Origin: Isoetes taiwanensis
Lineage: Eukaryota; Streptophyta; Lycopodiopsida; Isoetales; Isoetaceae
Direction of reading: 5' to 3'
DNA length: 64,000 nucleotides
Assembly (NCBI GenBank): GCA_021234155.1
Contig: JAJEKV010000084.1
Span: 248,001-312,000, forward strand
The position numbers and the translations under genes are program-made. The first letter of the stretch is position 1. Each line of letters begins with the position of its first letter. Positions 10,975 to 22,230 of the stretch are shown here, piece by piece. The notes beneath the pieces are model-generated. The model saw only the letters and a list, made by a program, of their open reading frames with translations, was not told where the DNA came from and searched no databases.

Positions 10975-11120
<146 letters not shown>

Positions 11121-11236
11121 GTCTATTATGAGATTTTGGATTGGCAACTCTTTGGTCCCTATTGAAATATGGTGTACCTTATTTACTTATTAAATACAAA
11201 ATTCCCTTGAGGAGTACAACTGAATTGTTTTTTTTT

Positions 11237-11776
11237 ATGACATCCTCTTCCAAAGCATTAAAGTTTAGAATATACTGGAATTACAAAATGTTCTCTATTC
11301 ATTCCAACTATGTTGCAGAGGAAACAATTTGGGAATATGAGGAGAGAATCACCGATATGGTTAGGAGAGACGATCCCGGACCACCGGACCAAGACTATGG
11401 CCAGAGATATGGTGAATATCCAGAGTGGGAGGAAGGCTATGAAACCGAACCACCGCCACCAGGGGAACTCTACGACCCTGACAAAGGGCTGGAGATAGTT
11501 AACATCCTTAGGGACCGAGCTTTCGAGGATCTGAAAATGACCCTGTGTCGTACCTGGGACTACTGGAATATGAGCAGGCACGAGGCTTTCGAGGACGCCA
11601 ATGATCACCTTTGGCAACTCTTTTATGCTATGCGAAGGCTCTTTAACCTTCTGATTATCAGCCCGACATGGGAGTACCAAGCAATCATTGTTCAAGCCTG
11701 GGCACGCTATAAACTCGTCCGAGCTGTACGGGAGAGTACCCGCTACGCGATCCTGTACCCCTTCGCCAACCCCTAA
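11237..11776 (+). CDS. Accessory ORF B of the chromovirus, unknown function
   Basis: Open for 179 codons from ATG 11237 (an upstream in-frame ATG at 11141 lies just after the TA run and is less likely). The protein is acidic and proline-rich in its first half (RDDPGPPDQDYG, PPPPGELYDPDKG). The second half is aromatic- and arginine-rich and probably helical (WDYWNMSRHEAFEDANDHLW, then RRLFNLLIISPTWEYQ). No transmembrane segment, zinc motif or known retroelement domain is visible. It is the only unbroken gene of this element and lies 230 bp upstream of gag in the same orientation. Chromoviruses normally have nothing here. It could be an extra gag-like protein or an acquired gene. Confidence 0.55.
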   Translation: MTSSSKALKFRIYWNYKMFSIHSNYVAEETIWEYEERITDMVRRDDPGPPDQDYGQRYGEYPEWEEGYETEPPPPGELYDPDKGLEIVNILRDRAFEDLKMTLCRTWDYWNMSRHEAFEDANDHLWQLFYAMRRLFNLLIISPTWEYQAIIVQAWARYKLVRAVRESTRYAILYPFANP

Positions 11777-12007
11777 GCTTGGTCTCTTCCGTTATGTTTT
11801 CTTTGTTGCTGTTACGCTGTGTGCGAATAGAACTTTAAGAGTTTCCACTGTACCATACCTACTTTCGTCTTAACCCATGTAACCATCGACTCGTTTTGTA
11901 CTCAACTTGAATGAAATAAAAATATTGTTTTCTGTTTGTATATTCTTTTTGTCTCGATTATTTTAAAAGGATTGTACATTAATGTAAATCTGCTTATATA
12001 TTCATGA

Positions 12008-13191
12008 ATGCTCCCTATAGACGGTGTACGTAACGCCGCTTGGCAAACACCCTCCAACGCCAGTAGGCTCACCCCTGAACAAGAATTGATGTTAATGAAG
12101 AGGCAACTCGGCGAATTACAGGCCTATGTGTTGCATACCAATCCACTGCAACAAACTCAGGAGGACGGACCGGAATTACCTCCGCGACCATTGAGTCCAC
12201 CTGCACAACAGCCATCTTCTCCCAGAGCTAGCCCTGTACCTGTACAAAAGAGGACTCATGCTAAGCGTCATCGAAGTTCCTCTAAGGATAGTGCCGCTTC
12301 CTCACATTCAACCACTTCGGTGTCTTCGGGGTCATCGCTATCAGACAGTGACCATTCGAGGCGTAAGGATAAGGAATACCGAAAAACCGTTGACACAGCC
12401 ATAACTAGTATATGGAAGAACCGAAAGCTGGCTCAGTTTGATGGGAAATCCAGAGGAGGCTTGAATGCAGAATCTTGGTTGGATGAGATGAAGGAATTTG
12501 GGAAGTCCTATGGAATGACAGAGAAAGACACAGGGAAGGTCGCCACCACCAACCTTACCGGAGCTGCCCGTATTTGGTGGAAGGGTTACGCCAGAGCTAA
12601 GCACACAGGGCGGGAGCGGATGCAAGTTCAAGAAGTTTGCTAAGGCTTTTAAATCGCATTACGTGCCTCGTGCGCACAAATGCCAACAGATTCAGACCTT
12701 CTACAGGTTGGAACAGAAGGGCATGTCCGTGCAGGCCTACACTGACGAATTCATGCGTTTGAGGTTATATGTACCAGGAATGAATGAGAAAAGGGCAGTA
12801 GAGGGCTATATTGAAGGGTTGGCCCCATCCATTAAACGCATGGTCAAGGCCATAGACCCAAAGTCGATGCTTGAGGTGGAAGCTAAGGCATTAAGCCTTG
12901 AGGAAGACATGCCAAGGAACCAAAGATCCGCGACCTGCTCCTTACTCGCGACCCACGGCCGTCCACACCTTACAAACCCGTTAAGCCAAGTCCGGGGCCC
13001 TCTCAGCACAATTCTTCACGGCGCCCGGGGAGAAGAAAGTCGCCTTTAGCACGCCAGATAAGCAGAACAATGCCGGTAAGGAAGTTCGGGGCCTCTTACA
13101 GTCCATTCCTAAAGAGGCCAGAGAACAGCTCCGCCGGGATAAGGCATGCTACCGGTGTATGAGGCCTGGACACTTCATGCAGAATTGCCCG
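12008..13191 (+). pseudogene. Gag of the chromovirus, frameshifted
   Basis: ATG 12008 opens a 211-codon frame with a Ser/Arg-rich linker (KRHRSSSKD, HSTTSVSSGSSLSD). The retrotransposon gag capsid region follows (KLAQFDGKSRGGLNAESWLDEMKEF and ATTNLTGAARIWWKGYA). A one-base shift near 12625 moves it to a frame read as KFKKFAKAFKSHYVPRAHKC and on through QTFYRLEQKGMSVQAYTDEF to about 12920. A zinc knuckle C-x2-C-x4-H-x4-C lies at 13147-13188 (CYRC...GHF...C) in yet another frame. Capsid order and knuckle are typical of Ty3/gypsy gag. It would package element RNA, but three frames are needed to read it. Confidence 0.8.
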
Positions 13192-13571
13192 TACGCCAGC
13201 TGGCCATGGCCGACCTTGATTGGGAAGATCTGGAGTCCAATCTCCCTGCGGAGGACGAGGCTCCCGAGTACATTCACGGTGCGTCTCATATTCTTGCCGC
13301 TATAGAAACAGGCAACGCTGAAAATCAGCCTTCTGTTATTTCTACAATAGGCCAAGTAGACAGTAAGCCCTTCATAATTTTGATGGACACGGGTAGTACG
13401 CATAATTTTGCTTCTCCTAGAATGGCCCAGGTACTGCAGCTGGAAACATTGAGATCCCGACCTAAGCCAGTCACATTAGCCAGTGGTAAGATCAGACACA
13501 CTCATGGCCGCCGTATTAACCTTAAGATCACGGTTGCCGAGTGCACCGGTTGTCTTGGGTCTTTGAGTTAA
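13192..13571 (+). pseudogene. Retropepsin-like aspartic protease domain of the chromovirus
   Basis: The frame 13146-13571 contains KPFIILMDTGSTHNF (about 13365-13410). This is the D-T-G-S catalytic loop of Ty3/gypsy proteases, followed by the expected LASGK segment. The frame stops before the second conserved hydrophobic-GMEFL segment, which is found in the next frame at about 13580-13620 (YDLIVGMEFL). So a one-base shift breaks the domain near 13550. The domain normally cuts the gag-pol polyprotein. Catalytic aspartate is present. Confidence 0.8.
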
Positions 13572-13749
13572 TGGACATTGGTAAATATGATCTTATTGTT
13601 GGAATGGAGTTTTTAGCATCTGCCAAGGCCAACATAGGCCGTGAGAAACGGAGGTCACCTTCAACGCCCGCTAATGGAGCACGTGTGACTATAAAAGGTG
13701 ATTCATTCCACTCCCGCTATGCGATCAATGTCAATAAAGCAGTTAGGAA

Positions 13750-14770
13750 AAGCTATACGCAGGAATGAACTCCTTTGCTTCATTAAACTTGCTTCCATTG
13801 AGTCTGACTCCAAGCAGAAGCAAGTCATCGACGCCTTACCACCAGACATTGCTACCCTTCTTCGGGAATTTAGCGATCTTTTTCCAGATGAGATCCAGAA
13901 GCTTCCTCCTTTCAGAGGGGTAGAATGTGAGATAGTTCTACAACCAGGTACTAAGCCTACCAGCAAGGCCCCGTACCGAATGAGTCCTCCAGAGTTGGCA
14001 GAGCTTAAGAAACAACTTCAAGAGTTATTAAACCTAGGTTTTATTCGGCCTAGTGTTTCACCATTTGGCGCTCCTATTCTTTTTGTCAAGAAGAAAGATG
14101 GCTCCTTAAGGATGTGTATTGATTATAGGCAACTCAATAAGCATACCATCAAGAATCGCTATGCTTTGCCTAGGGCAGATGATCTTATGGGGACCCGATT
14201 CACGGGGAGCAAAATATTTCTCAAAGATTGATTTGCGCTCCGGATACCATCAGATAAGGATAAAGGAGGAGGACATTCATAAGTCTGCTTTTCGCACTAG
14301 ATATGGGCATTATGAGTTTACCGTCATGCCTTTTGGATTGACCAATGCCCCTGCAACGTTTATGAGGTTGATGAATGACATCTTCCGCCAATACTTGGAT
14401 GACTTTGTTGTTATTTTCTTTGATGACATTCTCATCTATAGTAAAACCTTGCAGCAACATGAACAACATCTTCGATTAGCTTTGCAAAAGCTAAGACGCC
14501 ATCAGCTCTTCGCCAAGTTTTCTAAATGCAAGTTCGCCACTCCGAGGGTAGACTATTTGGGGCATATTATTTCAGCAGAGGGAATTGCTACAGACCCAGC
14601 CAAAATAGAAGCAGTAAAGGATTGGCCCATTCCAGCTAATGTTTCAGAGGTCCGGAGTTTCTTGGGGCTCGCAGGATATTATCGGAAATTTGTTAAGGAT
14701 TTTGCAATAATTGCCGCACCTCTTACTAATCTCACAAGGCATGAGAAAGTGAAGGATTGGATGGAACATT
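13750..14770 (+). pseudogene. Reverse transcriptase domain of the chromovirus, one frameshift
   Basis: The frame from 13698 gives [20 protein letters not shown], the typical start of the Ty3/gypsy RT region. [20 protein letters not shown] follows, then the frame ends at 14231. The next frame (14210 onward) carries [26 protein letters not shown] and [11 protein letters not shown], which holds the catalytic DD pair (about 14420-14428). [11 protein letters not shown] and [14 protein letters not shown] follow. All main RT blocks are present in order. Fingers and palm are split by a shift near 14190-14215, so no active enzyme could be made without frame correction. Confidence 0.9.
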
Positions 14771-15329
14771 GGAAAGCAAAAGTCCAAGTCGGCTTTCAGA
14801 AGCTCAAGGATGCTTTAACATCTACACGGTCCTCACCTTGCACGATCACGAAAAGGATAAATCGGTAGCCACCGATGCTAGTAAGATAGCTACCGGTGGA
14901 GTCTTAATGCAGGAAGGGAGAGTTGTTGCCTACGATTCAAAGAAGATGAATGATGCAGAGCAGCGATATCCTACCCATGATCAGGAGTTGCTGGCAGTTG
15001 TTCGTGCTCTCCGTATTTGGAGACACTACCTTCTTGGTAGAAGGTTTCAGCTCGATACGGATCATCAGAGTCTCCGCTATCTATCCACCCAGCCAAATCT
15101 AAATCTCCGTCAGCGAAGATGGATGGAATTCCTCGAGGAATATGACTTCGAGATTGTATACAAGCCAGGGAAGCACAATGTGGTTGCGGATGCTTTGTCA
15201 CGTCATCCCTTCATAACCCGGACCCATTGTAACGCCATTTCCACACTCACCAGCGAGTTTGGGAAGCAGATAGAAACAGACCACGGCCCGCGGATCCCGA
15301 TTACGTATTATTTGGGAAAGTTTGAGTAA
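14770..15329 (+). pseudogene. RNase H domain of the chromovirus
   Basis: The frame 14757-15329 has [18 protein letters not shown] (first catalytic Asp), YPTHDQELLAVVRAL (Glu), FQLDTDHQSLRYL (Asp) and HNVVADALSRH (fourth Asp). The full RNase H set of a Ty3/gypsy element is therefore kept. Before it, the 14119-14868 frame runs out, so one more shift separates RT and RNase H near 14850. The frame ends at 15329 shortly after the domain, at another shift into the integrase frame. Confidence 0.88.
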
Positions 15330-16560
15330 GGAAGCCCGTACCAATAAAGAACGTGAAGCATTCCGTTCATATAAGAAAGAGGGCAATTTGTTATATCACA
15401 AAGATAAGTTGTGTGTTCCAGCGACTTCAGGGGTGCGAAAGCTGATTCTCCATGACACACACAACAGCCCTATAGCGGGACATGCGGGTTTTATGAAAAC
15501 TTACTTTAAGATCCGCTCCAGCTATTTTTGGCCTTCGATGAAGAAGGATATTGCTAGGTACATCAAGCGATTAATGGGGTTTGTCGGCAAACCAAGGCTG
15601 AGCAATTAAGAGTTCGGGGGAGTTGCAACCTTTGGATGTGCCCAACGCCAAGTGGGAAGTCATAACCATGGATTTCATTGTGGGCCTTCCACGCCTTTGT
15701 CGCGTGGATATGATGCATTAATGGTGGGTGGTCGACAAATTATCAAAGATGGCTCACTTCACCGCCATGTCGCACCACGGACACCGCATTCGACACCGCC
15801 TTGCTCTTTGCAAAAGAAATTTTCAGGTTACACGGGGATGCCGAGAGTAATTGTATCGAGATAGGGATCCTAAGTTTGTCGATTGCATTACGGAAGGATT
15901 TCTTCACCACCATACTGACCAAGCTTGCCATGAGTACAGCTTACCATCCTCGGACGGATGGTCAAAGCGAGCGTGTCAATCATTATTATCGAAGATATGC
16001 TTTCTGAAGCTATGTATGGAGTAAAATGATCACAATGGGCGGATTATATTTATCCGGTAGAGTTAAGCCTATAATAAAGATCTGGCGGGGAGTCTTTAAA
16101 GATGTCTCCCTTCATGATAAATTATGGCTATCAATGTCTTACTCGGACCGTGGCATAACCACGTTTCTAAAGTAGAGGTCTCTCAACAACTCCTTTTTAG
16201 AAATCACGGGCCTTGGTGGAGGAAGTTCGGGGGTTACTTATTGGCCGCTTGATCGTCGAGAAGAGTCTAGCGGATAAGCACCAAACCCCACGAATCTTCC
16301 GGTGGGCGAATCGGTTTGGCTTAAGATCAAAGTAAAACAAGCCAAGCTTAAAATTGGTAATCTTAAGAAGTTGGCACCCGGATGGGCTTGGGCGTTCAGG
16401 ATTACTGAGCGCTGCGGGGGCTGAGGCATGTCGCTTGGACTTGCCACCCGGCTTGAAGATCCACAAGGTCTTTCCGTGAGTCTTCTGAAGCAACACCCCT
16501 GATCCGGAGGAGGTTTTGGATACCCCAACTCTCCTAGAAATGATCAAGAGCAAAATGAAA
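15322..16560 (+). pseudogene. Integrase of the chromovirus, heavily decayed
   Basis: The zinc-binding H-x-H part is seen as LILHDTHNSPIAGHAGFMKT, followed by FWPSMKKDIARYIKR; its CxxC pair is lost. The catalytic core start (TMDFIVGLPR, first Asp) is near 15665-15700. ITEGFFTT-like text, MSTAYHPRTDGQSERVNHYY (about 15930-15985) carries the glutamate. The frame shifts repeatedly between 15600 and 16560. At about 16280-16490 a C-terminal segment LDLPPGLKIHKVF is readable, as in the GPF/Y region. The segment would insert element cDNA into the genome; here it is clearly dead. Confidence 0.8.
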
Positions 16561-16790
16561 TAGTGCCCGAAGCTCTTCTTGACCGAGCTTACAAACAGAC
16601 CAGAAGGACTCAAATGTTGCAATACTTGGTCAAGTGGAAGCACTTACCAGTTGAAGATGCTACCTGGGTGATGAAGCTAGACCTTGAGAAGCACTATCCG
16701 GACTTCATGCGGGAAACTCAGGGCCGCACCATCAACGATGCTATCAACCCCGCTCCCGGCGGTAAGCTTGAAGGCTTGATTTGTCGAGAA
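16561..16790 (+). CDS. Chromodomain at the integrase C terminus
   Basis: The frame 16563-16919 begins PEALLDRAYKQTRRTQMLQY, then LVKWKHLPVEDATWV and LEKHYPDF. That is the chromodomain pattern of chromovirus integrases: an aromatic strand, LVKWKxLP, ATW, then a C-terminal helix. In characterised chromoviruses this domain biases insertion toward chromatin with particular H3 marks. The domain itself is unbroken, although the upstream integrase is shifted. The later part of the frame past about 16790 shows no conserved content. The combination with an H3-like gene in the same element is noted under findings. Confidence 0.85.
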
Positions 16791-16919
16791 TCATGTTCTA
16801 GGGGGGTAGATGCATCGTATATTATAATAATAACCAATGATGAGATCACCTTTGTGTTCTCTAGGACATGGTGTATTGTTGATGGTGACATGACCGCGAA
16901 TTGCTTAAAAAGCATTTAG

Positions 16920-17402
16920 TAAATAGACTGCGTTCATTCCGGCTATACGGGGAACTGAACCATTCCTTATGCCACAATGAATTGCAAGCCGTAGACATGA
17001 TAGGTTCCCTTCTAGATGCTTTTTCTTTTATTTATAGGGGGTGGTCCCTTCAACCACAATTTAATCATATTATTAACCTGCGGGTATGTTGATGTGTGCA
17101 GGCCAGTGAACAGATCGTCACCTGCCACCCAACTTTTCCCGTATTGGTTTTGTCTACATCTGTGATTTTTGTTATCCTAATGTTTTAAATCGGACTTTGG
17201 TCCTAAACTCTCTTGATGATAAGCTGTATAAGGCACCTTGGTGCTTGTACTTTGATATTTTCAACTTCGATGTATTACTATCCGAAATACTATAATTTCA
17301 AAGTATTCATGTTATATTTTTTTAACTTCATTTTATAATTCAGTTGTTCACGTATGTCTTCAATTAGCTAACCTCAATGCTGAGGACAGCATTATTTTTT
17401 TT
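16920..17402. other. 3' untranslated region of the chromovirus
   Basis: No coding feature. AT-rich stretch between the chromodomain frame and the polypurine tract. Confidence 0.5.
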
Positions 17403-17414
17403 AGGAGGGGAGAA
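17403..17414 (+). promoter_or_regulatory. Polypurine tract of the chromovirus
   Basis: AGGAGGGGAGAA directly precedes the 3' LTR start TGTGACG. This is the expected plus-strand priming site. Confidence 0.85.
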
Positions 17415-19029
17415 TGTGACGTTCCATGTAGTTATACGGTCTCCGTCACGTACTTATACGGGACACGTACAAATACAAGCACGTCACCACGCTACCATGG
17501 GGGTAGGGGAACTTAATTGCAACCTAGGGGGTTACCTTAAAAAGGATTAAATTAGCTATGCTAATTTAACACATTAATAATAATAACCTATAACCTAGGA
17601 AATTAGGCTAATTACCATTTGGGAAGGCGCCACCTGCCCCAATCGATTGGGCAGCATGGGGGTTGCCAAGTTTGGATGCCAACTTGACCCCTATCCCTGG
17701 GATTGACTCCTGAAGATCGACCAAGGAAGGCCAGGAGCCGGCGCCATATACACCCAGAGAATCACCATAACGATGCGTCCCTCGTGAAGCAACAGCTGAA
17801 TTCTCAACTCCCAGGAGATGGAGGCGCCCCATGGAAATGAGTCCAGCCAGAATTCAGGTAGGTGGCTATGTGAATTCTAGATAACGCTTGGTTGTGTCCG
17901 TTTCTCTGTTCTCTTTGTGATTCAATCATAGAAACTAACCCTTGATTGTACAAGCCTCTTTATATTCGATTCTGGTTTCTACTCTGAAAGGATGGATTGT
18001 TAGTTCTTTTTTTAAATCTGACTCTGAAACGGGGGGATTACGGGGGGTAGAGACCTCTGAGCCGTGTATTGAAGTATGCTCCTAGATAGCGCCATACAGA
18101 GAGTCCCATTAAATGCGGCACTGTGCACAAGAGCCCACCGGGTCCTAGATGCTATGGTCTGGCTTAGCACCAGACAAGGAACACAGTGGTGACATGAGGG
18201 GTGGGGTCTTGCACGAGCATACAAGGCTCCTGAGACTCCTACAGTGGGCTAGGCCTGATAGCCGGTCACGTAGAGGGCCGGGTATGGGTCTGACACTCCC
18301 TGGGTGTAGAGGTGTGATCCGTATGGAGCACCTTGCACTTTGAGTAGATTTAGGGTGAGTAAGTCGGGTACGGATGCGGGGGTCGCTGATGCGGCACGTA
18401 TTCTCTAGCTCACCCATGGAACCACCGTGTGATTACGGAAGGGGCGCTTCCCCGGACCTGCCTCATCGGACCAAAGGCCATGAACCCAGAGTAGGCTCAA
18501 AAGGGTGATCCCTTGGACCTGCGTCTCCGGAAGGCTATAGCGAAGCCATAGCATGAATTGACCCATCTGCAAAGTGTGCACAGGAGGGGCGGATGGAGTG
18601 GACAACCCTAGCCGATGTTCTATGCCAGCCAACGCCATGCCAAGACTCGGTCCGCTGATCTCTTGAGGCCCAGCCGTCAGTCGATCCTCACTGGAGTCTG
18701 AGCCGGGGTAGAACCTGGGTTTTGGGCGTTTTCTTAGGATTAGATGCATATTCTATGCCGTTGGTATTTTGGATGGGTGCGCCACCCTTCGTGGTGGTTA
18801 TTTATGTATATTCGTGCTGTGTGCTAACCCTTGTATTCATGCTTCCGCGACGTAGGAGTCCCATTGAAGGCGTGGGCCGAATGACCCCTTCGTGTCCTTC
18901 TTCGGGCCTCATTTCATAGATGGCCCGAAACAGACGGAGGGCCCTGCTCATGGTGAGATGATCGCCATGGGAGGGGAAAGTCCCCGTATGTATACGTCCG
19001 AGGGTCGTATATATTCTGGGAGCGTCACA
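17415..19029 (+). repeat. 3' LTR of the left chromovirus
   Basis: Starts TGTGACGTTCC and ends GGGAGCGTCACA, an 11-bp imperfect inverted repeat as LTR ends usually have. Length is 1615 bp, close to the related LTR at 61547-63165 (1619 bp). The two share the ends and internal blocks such as GGGGTAGAGACCT, AGTATGCTCCTAG and GGCGGATGGAGTGG. ORFs inside are not conserved. Confidence 0.9.
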
Positions 19030-19533
19030 GGAACAAGAAGAAGAAAACAGAACAGAAGAGAACAATGAGAGGAAAATGATAAGCTTCCTTGATGTCAATG
19101 ATGAACATACATGAGCTCTCGCAATCGAGAGAAGACTGAAGAGAGACAAGACTCAAAACTCATCTAAAAATCATGTGCTAGCTCTACTCATATATATAGT
19201 ACAATGGCCTTTGGCCCAATATAGACACACTGACTGATCTCGGTGCCGACTCCTGGAAGGAGGCCTGATTTGCAGGAATGTTGGCGGTGCCTCTTGAAGT
19301 GCCTAGAATCTCGTTGGCCGCCGGCCGGGCGGTGTGATGTGCCATCACCTGAGCCATCACTTGTCCGAGCGGGCCCTCTTGTTGACGGGCCTTGAGGCTT
19401 TGATTGCGTGGTCTCTACCTTGGTCTTCTGCTGGGCTTTGGACGGCTGACCCGTGCCTGTCTGTGGATCCTTAAGCTTGACCTGGTCCGTCGTATGCATG
19501 AATAGTCCTGTACCAGGAGGCACAGGACTAACA
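19030..19533 (-). mobile_element. Copia-type LTR fragment, cut by the chromovirus insertion
   Basis: Read on the minus strand the segment starts TGTTAGTCC at 19533, has a TATA-like ACTATATATATGAG at about 19188-19202, and then a CT-rich leader (TCTCTCTTCAGTCTTCTCTC). It ends at the chromovirus LTR with no LTR 3' end, so it was cut there. The position inside a LINE RT frame (19453-21858 reads through it) shows it inserted into that LINE. Assignment to copia is tentative, from LTR style only. Confidence 0.5.
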
Positions 19534-21858
19534 AGTCCAGGTCCAGATGGTCTGCAGCCAGAATTCTACAGGGAATTCTGGGAAATCATGAAGAAGGATT
19601 TAACTATTTTCTTCAAAGGTGCCTGGAAGGCTTACAAGTTAAATCCAGCCATTAATGCAGGTCATATAGCCTTGATTCCCAAAGTTGACTGTCCTGAAGA
19701 GATTGAACAGTGGAGACCTATCTCTCTCACAAACACAACTTACAAGGTGTTAGCTAAAATTTTAGCTAACAGATTAAAAGCTGGGTTGCAGTCTGTTATC
19801 AATCCATGCCAATCTGCTTTTCTTCATGATAGGCACATCTTGGATAATTTCATTGGAGCCACTGAAGGTCTTCACTGGAACAAACAATCTAATCAAGGTT
19901 GTATGCTTTTGAAGCTTGACTTCAAAAGAGCTTATGATACAATCAGTTGGGACTTCCTTAAGAGAGCTATGCTGCACCTTGGTTTCTCGGAAAAAGTTTA
20001 TGAAAAAATCTGGGGAATGAATATAACAGCTTCATCAGCCTTGTTAATTAATGGTTCTCCAACAAAGCTATTTGACTGTAGAAGGGGAGTCAGACAAGGT
20101 TGTCCCCTGGCCCCCTATCTTTTTCTTATTGTTGCAGAAATGGTGACCAGACTAGCCAACAGGTTGCATGAACAGCAGAAGATCAAATGTTTGGAACTAC
20201 CACATGAGGGAGGCCCTTTCATTCTTATGCAATATGCTGATGATACTTTTGCCTTTTTAAAGGCAGAAGATGATAGCCTCAAAAACTTCATTTCTGCCCT
20301 GGAGCTATTTGGTGATGCATCTGGAGTTAAGTTAAATAAAGCAAAATCTGCCATTATTTTGGAATCTGATTTGTCAGAAATACAAGGCATCAAAATCATT
20401 GGTAACACTCAGGCTACCAAGATCTTAGGAATCCCAATCTCTCTGAATATGTCAATCCATGGCTTATGGGATTCCATTGTTACAAGAATCAAGAAAAAGT
20501 TGCTTCTGTATCCCTCCACACTCTCACTAGCAGGAAGGGTTGAAATTGCAAACTCTGTTATAGCCAGCGCTCATGTTTTCTTCTCTTCAGCAATGATTGC
20601 TGACAAGGCCTCCTACAAATGTATAGAAGTGGCTATAAGAAAATTTATTTGGCAGGGAGCTCATAAGGTTGCCTGGACAGATTTAATCAAATCAAAGAAA
20701 GATGGAGGACTAGGTTGCAAAGACTTGTTCACCCAAGCCCAAGCTCTAGTAGCTAAGATGATCTGGAGGGCAATCTACTCCACAAACCCCTCACCTGCCT
20801 TAAAGTTGGTCCAATACTGGGTTAGGGAATCCCATCCAGTAGGCAGCTCAACAATTAAACATCAGTTGCCAGACTCTGCCTTTTTTCAATTCTCCCCTAA
20901 AGCAGGTACTTCAATGATTATGAGGAGGATGATAGCTGCTTGGAATGAAGCTGCACTATGTTTCAGAGCTCCAGAAATTGATTCCAGGTGCCAGCAGGTC
21001 AATCTTTTTTGGCATCCTTGTTTTGTTGAGGAGGAAAATGGTTGCATGGCTTTCAAACATCCTCAAAAATACATGCAATGGTATAGGGCTGGAATTAGGT
21101 ATGCTGCAGACCTAAGAATAGAAAACAGATGGCTGTCTTGGGATGAGGTCAAGGATAAAATAAAAGGCTCCAAGGTAGACAGAGATATCTTTCAAGCTTT
21201 TATGAATGTGCTGCAGCAATATCAGGAGTTGGCTATGAACTCCAACTATTGGACTTTGAGTGGCAGTATTGGATATAAGGTCAGTACCATCTACAAAGGA
21301 CTTTTAAATCCTAAATCCTCAAGAGCTACCCTGATGTGGAACTGTAGTGAGGGTCAATTAGCAAAGAATTGTGCTAAAGGTTGGAAATCCTACATGGCAA
21401 GTAAAATTCAGACATTTAGATGGCTGATCCTACATCAAAGTCTTCATACAAATGCTACAAGGAGTAAATATGATCAGAATACTTCAATGTTGTGCCCTTT
21501 AGGGTGTGGAGAGAAGGAAACATCCAATCATGTCTTCCAATGCCCCTGGCTCCAGGAGTTCTGGACTTGGACTTCTCAGCTGAATAAAGGTTCACTTGGT
21601 GATCTGAGGCATTTCTTAGAAACTGAGTCGAGAATAGTGATAACCACAAGGGCCTTATGCTGTTGGTGCATATGGAAACATAGAAACAGAGTGGCAATAG
21701 AAAAGAAACAACCAAATCTCACCTGGTTCAAAGTCAATTTGTTACAGGCATTAACAGACTCGGCAAATGCACACTGGCTAAAGGGAAAAGCTATGACAAA
21801 GAATGGGATAGAATTGGGAAGTTCTGTGGAAATTTCAATTTCTTCTTTTTATTACTAA
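19534..21858 (+). CDS. LINE reverse transcriptase with C-terminal zinc-binding domain
   Basis: About 774 codons without a stop, the longest open frame in the window. RT blocks in order: LIPKVDCPEEIEQWRPISL, QSAFLHDRHILDN, LLKLDFKRAYDTISWDFL (first catalytic Asp), GVRQGCPLAPYLF, LMQYADDTFAF (YADD catalytic site) and GVKLNKAKSAII. The thumb segment KKKLLLYPSTLSLAGRVEIA follows. The zinc-binding motif CPLGCGEKETSNHVFQC is near codon 680. This is the plant L1-like layout, and all catalytic residues are present. The upstream part of the open frame (19453-19533) is LTR sequence and not part of the gene. The enzyme would copy LINE RNA at nicked target DNA. Intactness suggests a fairly recent copy. 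Confidence 0.9.
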   Translation, partial: SPGPDGLQPEFYREFWEIMKKDLTIFFKGAWKAYKLNPAINAGHIALIPKVDCPEEIEQWRPISLTNTTYKVLAKILANRLKAGLQSVINPCQSAFLHDRHILDNFIGATEGLHWNKQSNQGCMLLKLDFKRAYDTISWDFLKRAMLHLGFSEKVYEKIWGMNITASSALLINGSPTKLFDCRRGVRQGCPLAPYLFLIVAEMVTRLANRLHEQQKIKCLELPHEGGPFILMQYADDTFAFLKAEDDSLKNFISALELFGDASGVKLNKAKSAIILESDLSEIQGIKIIGNTQATKILGIPISLNMSIHGLWDSIVTRIKKKLLLYPSTLSLAGRVEIANSVIASAHVFFSSAMIADKASYKCIEVAIRKFIWQGAHKVAWTDLIKSKKDGGLGCKDLFTQAQALVAKMIWRAIYSTNPSPALKLVQYWVRESHPVGSSTIKHQLPDSAFFQFSPKAGTSMIMRRMIAAWNEAALCFRAPEIDSRCQQVNLFWHPCFVEEENGCMAFKHPQKYMQWYRAGIRYAADLRIENRWLSWDEVKDKIKGSKVDRDIFQAFMNVLQQYQELAMNSNYWTLSGSIGYKVSTIYKGLLNPKSSRATLMWNCSEGQLAKNCAKGWKSYMASKIQTFRWLILHQSLHTNATRSKYDQNTSMLCPLGCGEKETSNHVFQCPWLQEFWTWTSQLNKGSLGDLRHFLETESRIVITTRALCCWCIWKHRNRVAIEKKQPNLTWFKVNLLQALTDSANAHWLKGKAMTKNGIELGSSVEISISSFYY

Positions 21859-21861
21859 CTG

Positions 21862-22230
21862 ATGCCAATGGTTTGCTTCATAGAACAAATGAAGAGAATG
21901 ATTGAAACTGGTGCTCCCTCCAGATGGGGACATGATCGATTGTCAAGGGATGAGGTAGCTGATACTTTCATTATGTTGAAGCAGGAAGTGGTACACGCTA
22001 TGGCTATACAGAAAATGCTGAAGAGGAGGGATGTTTGGCGTTTCAACAACCTCAAGCCGTACTTTACACGACTTTTTCATAAATGGCAGCAGAGGAGGGA
22101 GGCACACATTTTACTGCTCCTTGATTTCACCTCCTTCTCCATTAAACACTTAGATCGGATGCTATGCATCTTTGGCAACTCGGCTGTTGCTGATCTAACC
22201 ATACAGGATCTTATGGAGGCGTATGACTAA
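21862..22230 (+). other. Small ORF in the 3' region of the LINE, unknown
   Basis: A 122-codon frame begins 4 bases after the RT stop (MPMVCFIEQMKRMIETGAPS...). It has no motif I recognise and is rich in Met, Arg and Leu. It might be a continuation of the LINE protein after a frameshift, or a chance frame in the 3' UTR. It ends 215 bp before the A-rich tail. Confidence 0.3.

Noticed and set aside
18145-18749. ORFs in the chromovirus LTR
   Set aside because: Not conserved in the sister LTR at 61547-63165.
19188-19523. Minus-strand 111-codon ORF
   Set aside because: Lies in the copia-type LTR, crosses its TATA-like region and has no domain.
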